From JAWRCU01 sp033542235 (lineage in GTDB: Bacteria; Pseudomonadota; Alphaproteobacteria; Rhizobiales; Rhizobiaceae): a stretch of 64,000 nucleotides of DNA. Under the pieces are notes generated by a model. The model made no database searches, was not told the DNA's origin, and worked only from the letters and a program-made list of their open reading frames with translations. Numbering within the stretch: position 1 is the first letter of the stretch; each line of letters begins with the position of its first letter. The position numbers were made by a program, and so were the translations under genes. Below, one piece after another: positions 62,514 to 64,000 of this stretch. The DNA is taken from assembly GCF_033542235.1 (NCBI RefSeq), contig NZ_JAWRCU010000003.1, positions 186,001 to 250,000 of the forward strand, written 5' to 3'.

Positions 62514-62517
62514 TAAT

Positions 62518-62592
62518 TAGGAAAGTTTACCTTTTTGGCAGAGGGCGAATTCCCTTGAGGATGTGCCAAGTGTTGAAAAGTAAACTTTCCGG
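62518..62592. repeat. Palindromic repeat with GTTTACTTTT arms, copy 2
   Basis: The left arm GGAAAGTTTACCTTTTTGGC and the right arm GTTGAAAAGTAAACTTTCC are imperfect inverted partners. It shares the GTTTAC/GTAAAC core with 22071-22147. It is directly downstream of the FGGY kinase gene and next to the right end of the IS. Confidence 0.7.
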
Positions 62593-62601
62593 GCTTCAGA
62601 C

Positions 62602-64000
62602 TCACCCCCCATGGAACTCGACAAGCTTTCGGCTGAGTTCCCTCGTCGCCTCGTAAGTCTCCTTGTAGAGGTCGAAGCCAAACTCATGCCGCGCTGCGCT
62701 ATTCGGATTGGGATGATATTCCCGGTCGAAATCGATGATGGTGGCGATTGCCTCGCCGAGCGTCGGAAAGACGCCGCTGCCGACCGCCGCGATTGCGGCA
62801 GCGCCGAGTGCGGCGACGTCGCTGGTCGCCACACGGCGGAGCGTGCGGCCGAGTATGTCGGCGCGGATCTGGTTCCAGACCTCCGACTGGAAGCCACCGC
62901 CCCCGCAATGGATCGGCTCGACCCGGCAATCGGCCGACCGTTCCAGGCTTTCCAGAAGCCAGCGTGCGGAATAGCCGACACCTTCCATCACGGCACGCGC
63001 GACATGGGCAGGTCCCATCCCGGCATCGAGGCCGACGAAGAGGCCGCGGGCATGCGCATCCCAGATCGGCGCCCGCTCGCCCTGCAGATGCGGCAGGAAG
63101 AGGGGCACGCGCTCGTTCGGTTCAAGTGTCGCCGCGAGCGCGGACAGTTCCTCCGGGTTCTTGCCGAAAAGACCGCCCAGCCAGGCAATCGAGGCACCGC
63201 CGGACTGCGTCGGTGCAGCATGCAAGGTGATGCCGTCATAGGTCGGAAAAGCGATCACCCCGGGAGTCGGAACGCGGCTCGGCGAGACAATGCCCATGAT
63301 CTCGCTCGTTCCGCTGAGATACATGGCAGCGTCCGGCCGATGCACGCCGACACCGAACATGCCGCCCCAGGCGTCCATGGCGCCGACCATCACCGGCGTT
63401 CCCGCGCAAGGCAGGCCGCCGACGATCCCGCCCGCAACATGCGTGAACCCATGCAGAGGCGCCAGACGGGATGCAGCGCCCGGCACCAGATCGAGCAGCG
63501 GGCTGAGATAGCCGAGTTCATGGCCGACAAGCCCGACCGACGCGATCGGGTCGGCCACTGCTTCGCCCGTCAGGCGCAGGATGCAGTAATCCTTCGGCGC
63601 CATGACCCATCGCGTCATCTCCCAGAGGTCGGGATGATGGCGGCGCATCCAGGCCATGCGACTAAGTCCGTGGCTGGCATCGATCGGCAGCGGAGCGCCC
63701 CACCATTCGATTCGCCTGGCGTTGTCGACTTGCGCATCGAGTTCCGCCGCGACAGAGGCGCAGCGACCGTCCTGCCAGACGATCGCCGGTGCGAGCGCGC
63801 GACCGCTGCCGTCGACGAAAACATGAGTGTTCACCTGCGAGCAGATGCCGATGCCTTTCAGCCCGCCCAAGTCGAAATTCCGCTCGAAATAGGCAAGCGC
63901 GCCGAGCACACGGTAGAGCCAGGCTTCGGGATCCTGCTCGACGACGCCATTGCCTGCCCGCGCGGTCGGGTAGCTGCCCGAGAAACGGTCGAGCTGTCTG
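62602..64000 (-). CDS. FGGY family carbohydrate kinase (partial, runs off window)
   Basis: At least 466 residues; the frame is open to the right edge and lacks the first strand of the ATPase fold, so about 35 residues are missing. It shows SYPTARAGNGVVEQDPEAWL, IGICSQVNTHVFVDGSG, IVWQDGRC, VGAMDAWGGMFGVGV and the C-terminal GGGGFQSEVWNQIRADILGR. The layout is that of xylulokinase-like members, which phosphorylate pentoses or polyols. It is on the same strand as the sugar ABC transporter and was probably its upstream partner before the IS came between. Confidence 0.92.
   Translation of the reverse strand, partial: RQLDRFSGSYPTARAGNGVVEQDPEAWLYRVLGALAYFERNFDLGGLKGIGICSQVNTHVFVDGSGRALAPAIVWQDGRCASVAAELDAQVDNARRIEWWGAPLPIDASHGLSRMAWMRRHHPDLWEMTRWVMAPKDYCILRLTGEAVADPIASVGLVGHELGYLSPLLDLVPGAASRLAPLHGFTHVAGGIVGGLPCAGTPVMVGAMDAWGGMFGVGVHRPDAAMYLSGTSEIMGIVSPSRVPTPGVIAFPTYDGITLHAAPTQSGGASIAWLGGLFGKNPEELSALAATLEPNERVPLFLPHLQGERAPIWDAHARGLFVGLDAGMGPAHVARAVMEGVGYSARWLLESLERSADCRVEPIHCGGGGFQSEVWNQIRADILGRTLRRVATSDVAALGAAAIAAVGSGVFPTLGEAIATIIDFDREYHPNPNSAARHEFGFDLYKETYEATRELSRKLVEFHGG

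Larger units (their letters stand above)
59980..62515. mobile_element. IS1595/ISXO2-type element with passenger genes (ends approximate)
   Basis: It consists of a transposase gene (decayed) plus three overlapping genes on the opposite strand. Possible terminal inverted repeats are TATATACTTGACAA at 59988-60001 and, on the minus strand, TATATGCTTGACAA near 62513-62500 (13 of 14 match). Both also contain TTGACA, a -35 box, so the similarity may be promoter-related. No target duplication was confirmed. The element sits between a sugar transporter and an FGGY kinase gene on the same strand. IS1595-family members with passenger genes are known. Confidence 0.55.

Overview
The window looks like chromosomal DNA of a high-GC alphaproteobacterium of the order Hyphomicrobiales (Rhizobiales), most like the Mesorhizobium/Phyllobacteriaceae group. 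Grounds: the PhyR-NepR-EcfG general stress locus with an HWE kinase, a DUF982 protein, an L21 protein with a long C-terminal tail, the order rplU-rpmA-GNAT-GNAT-obgE-proB-proA-nadD-rsfS-rlmH-envC-like-ctpA-rppH, and several families of palindromic intergenic repeats. The genus is inferred from gene content, not from a search.

Layout. (1) 1-4660 is accessory DNA of lower GC: a frameshifted tyrosine recombinase, an ASCH-domain gene overlapping a P-loop kinase gene, a convergent GNAT gene and an unrecognised membrane protein, ending at the 3' side of a tRNA-Ser(CGA). (2) 4661-22160 is a housekeeping block: DUF982 protein, prohibitin-like SPFH protein, ribosomal proteins L21 and L27, two acetyltransferases, ObgE, proline synthesis (proB, proA), NadD, an MFS transporter, an MscS channel, RsfS, RlmH, an EnvC-like factor, CtpA, a polysaccharide-deacetylase-like protein and RppH. 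Repeats sit in many of its gaps. (3) 22161-26536 is the sdhCDAB operon, with a glycosyltransferase family 25 gene between sdhA and sdhB. (4) 26700-37200 is mixed: a small lipoprotein, two GGDEF proteins plus a GGDEF remnant, a solute-binding-type protein without signal peptide, leuC, MgtC/SapB, a methyltransferase, and an amino-acid ABC transporter pair without ATPase.

(5) 37349-45440 is a general stress response island. It holds an HWE kinase, a DUF1328 peptide, PhyR, NepR, EcfG, a single-domain response regulator, an AI-2E family exporter, YqjD/YqjE-like envelope proteins, a small membrane protein, a lipid kinase and a secreted PRC-barrel protein. Seven GGAAC-N16/17-CGTT sites, the EcfG promoter pattern, lie directly upstream of seven transcription units here, so the locus appears to drive itself and its neighbours.

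(6) 45545-59876 has a sulfatase/phosphonate monoesterase, an MhqO/MhqD-like pair for quinone-type electrophiles, a small GNAT, an amine oxidase, an AlkD-like protein, a complete branched-chain-type ABC transporter (binding protein, two ATPases, two permeases) and an oppositely transcribed sugar ABC transporter. (7) 59980-62515 is a decayed IS1595/ISXO2-type insertion carrying a three-gene overlapping passenger operon (unknown protein, DUF1828/1829-like protein, small basic protein). It separates the sugar transporter from an FGGY sugar kinase that runs off the right edge.

The strongest candidates for something undescribed are the IS-borne passenger operon, the ASCH/kinase/GNAT module, the glycosyltransferase inside the sdh operon, and the leaderless binding protein.
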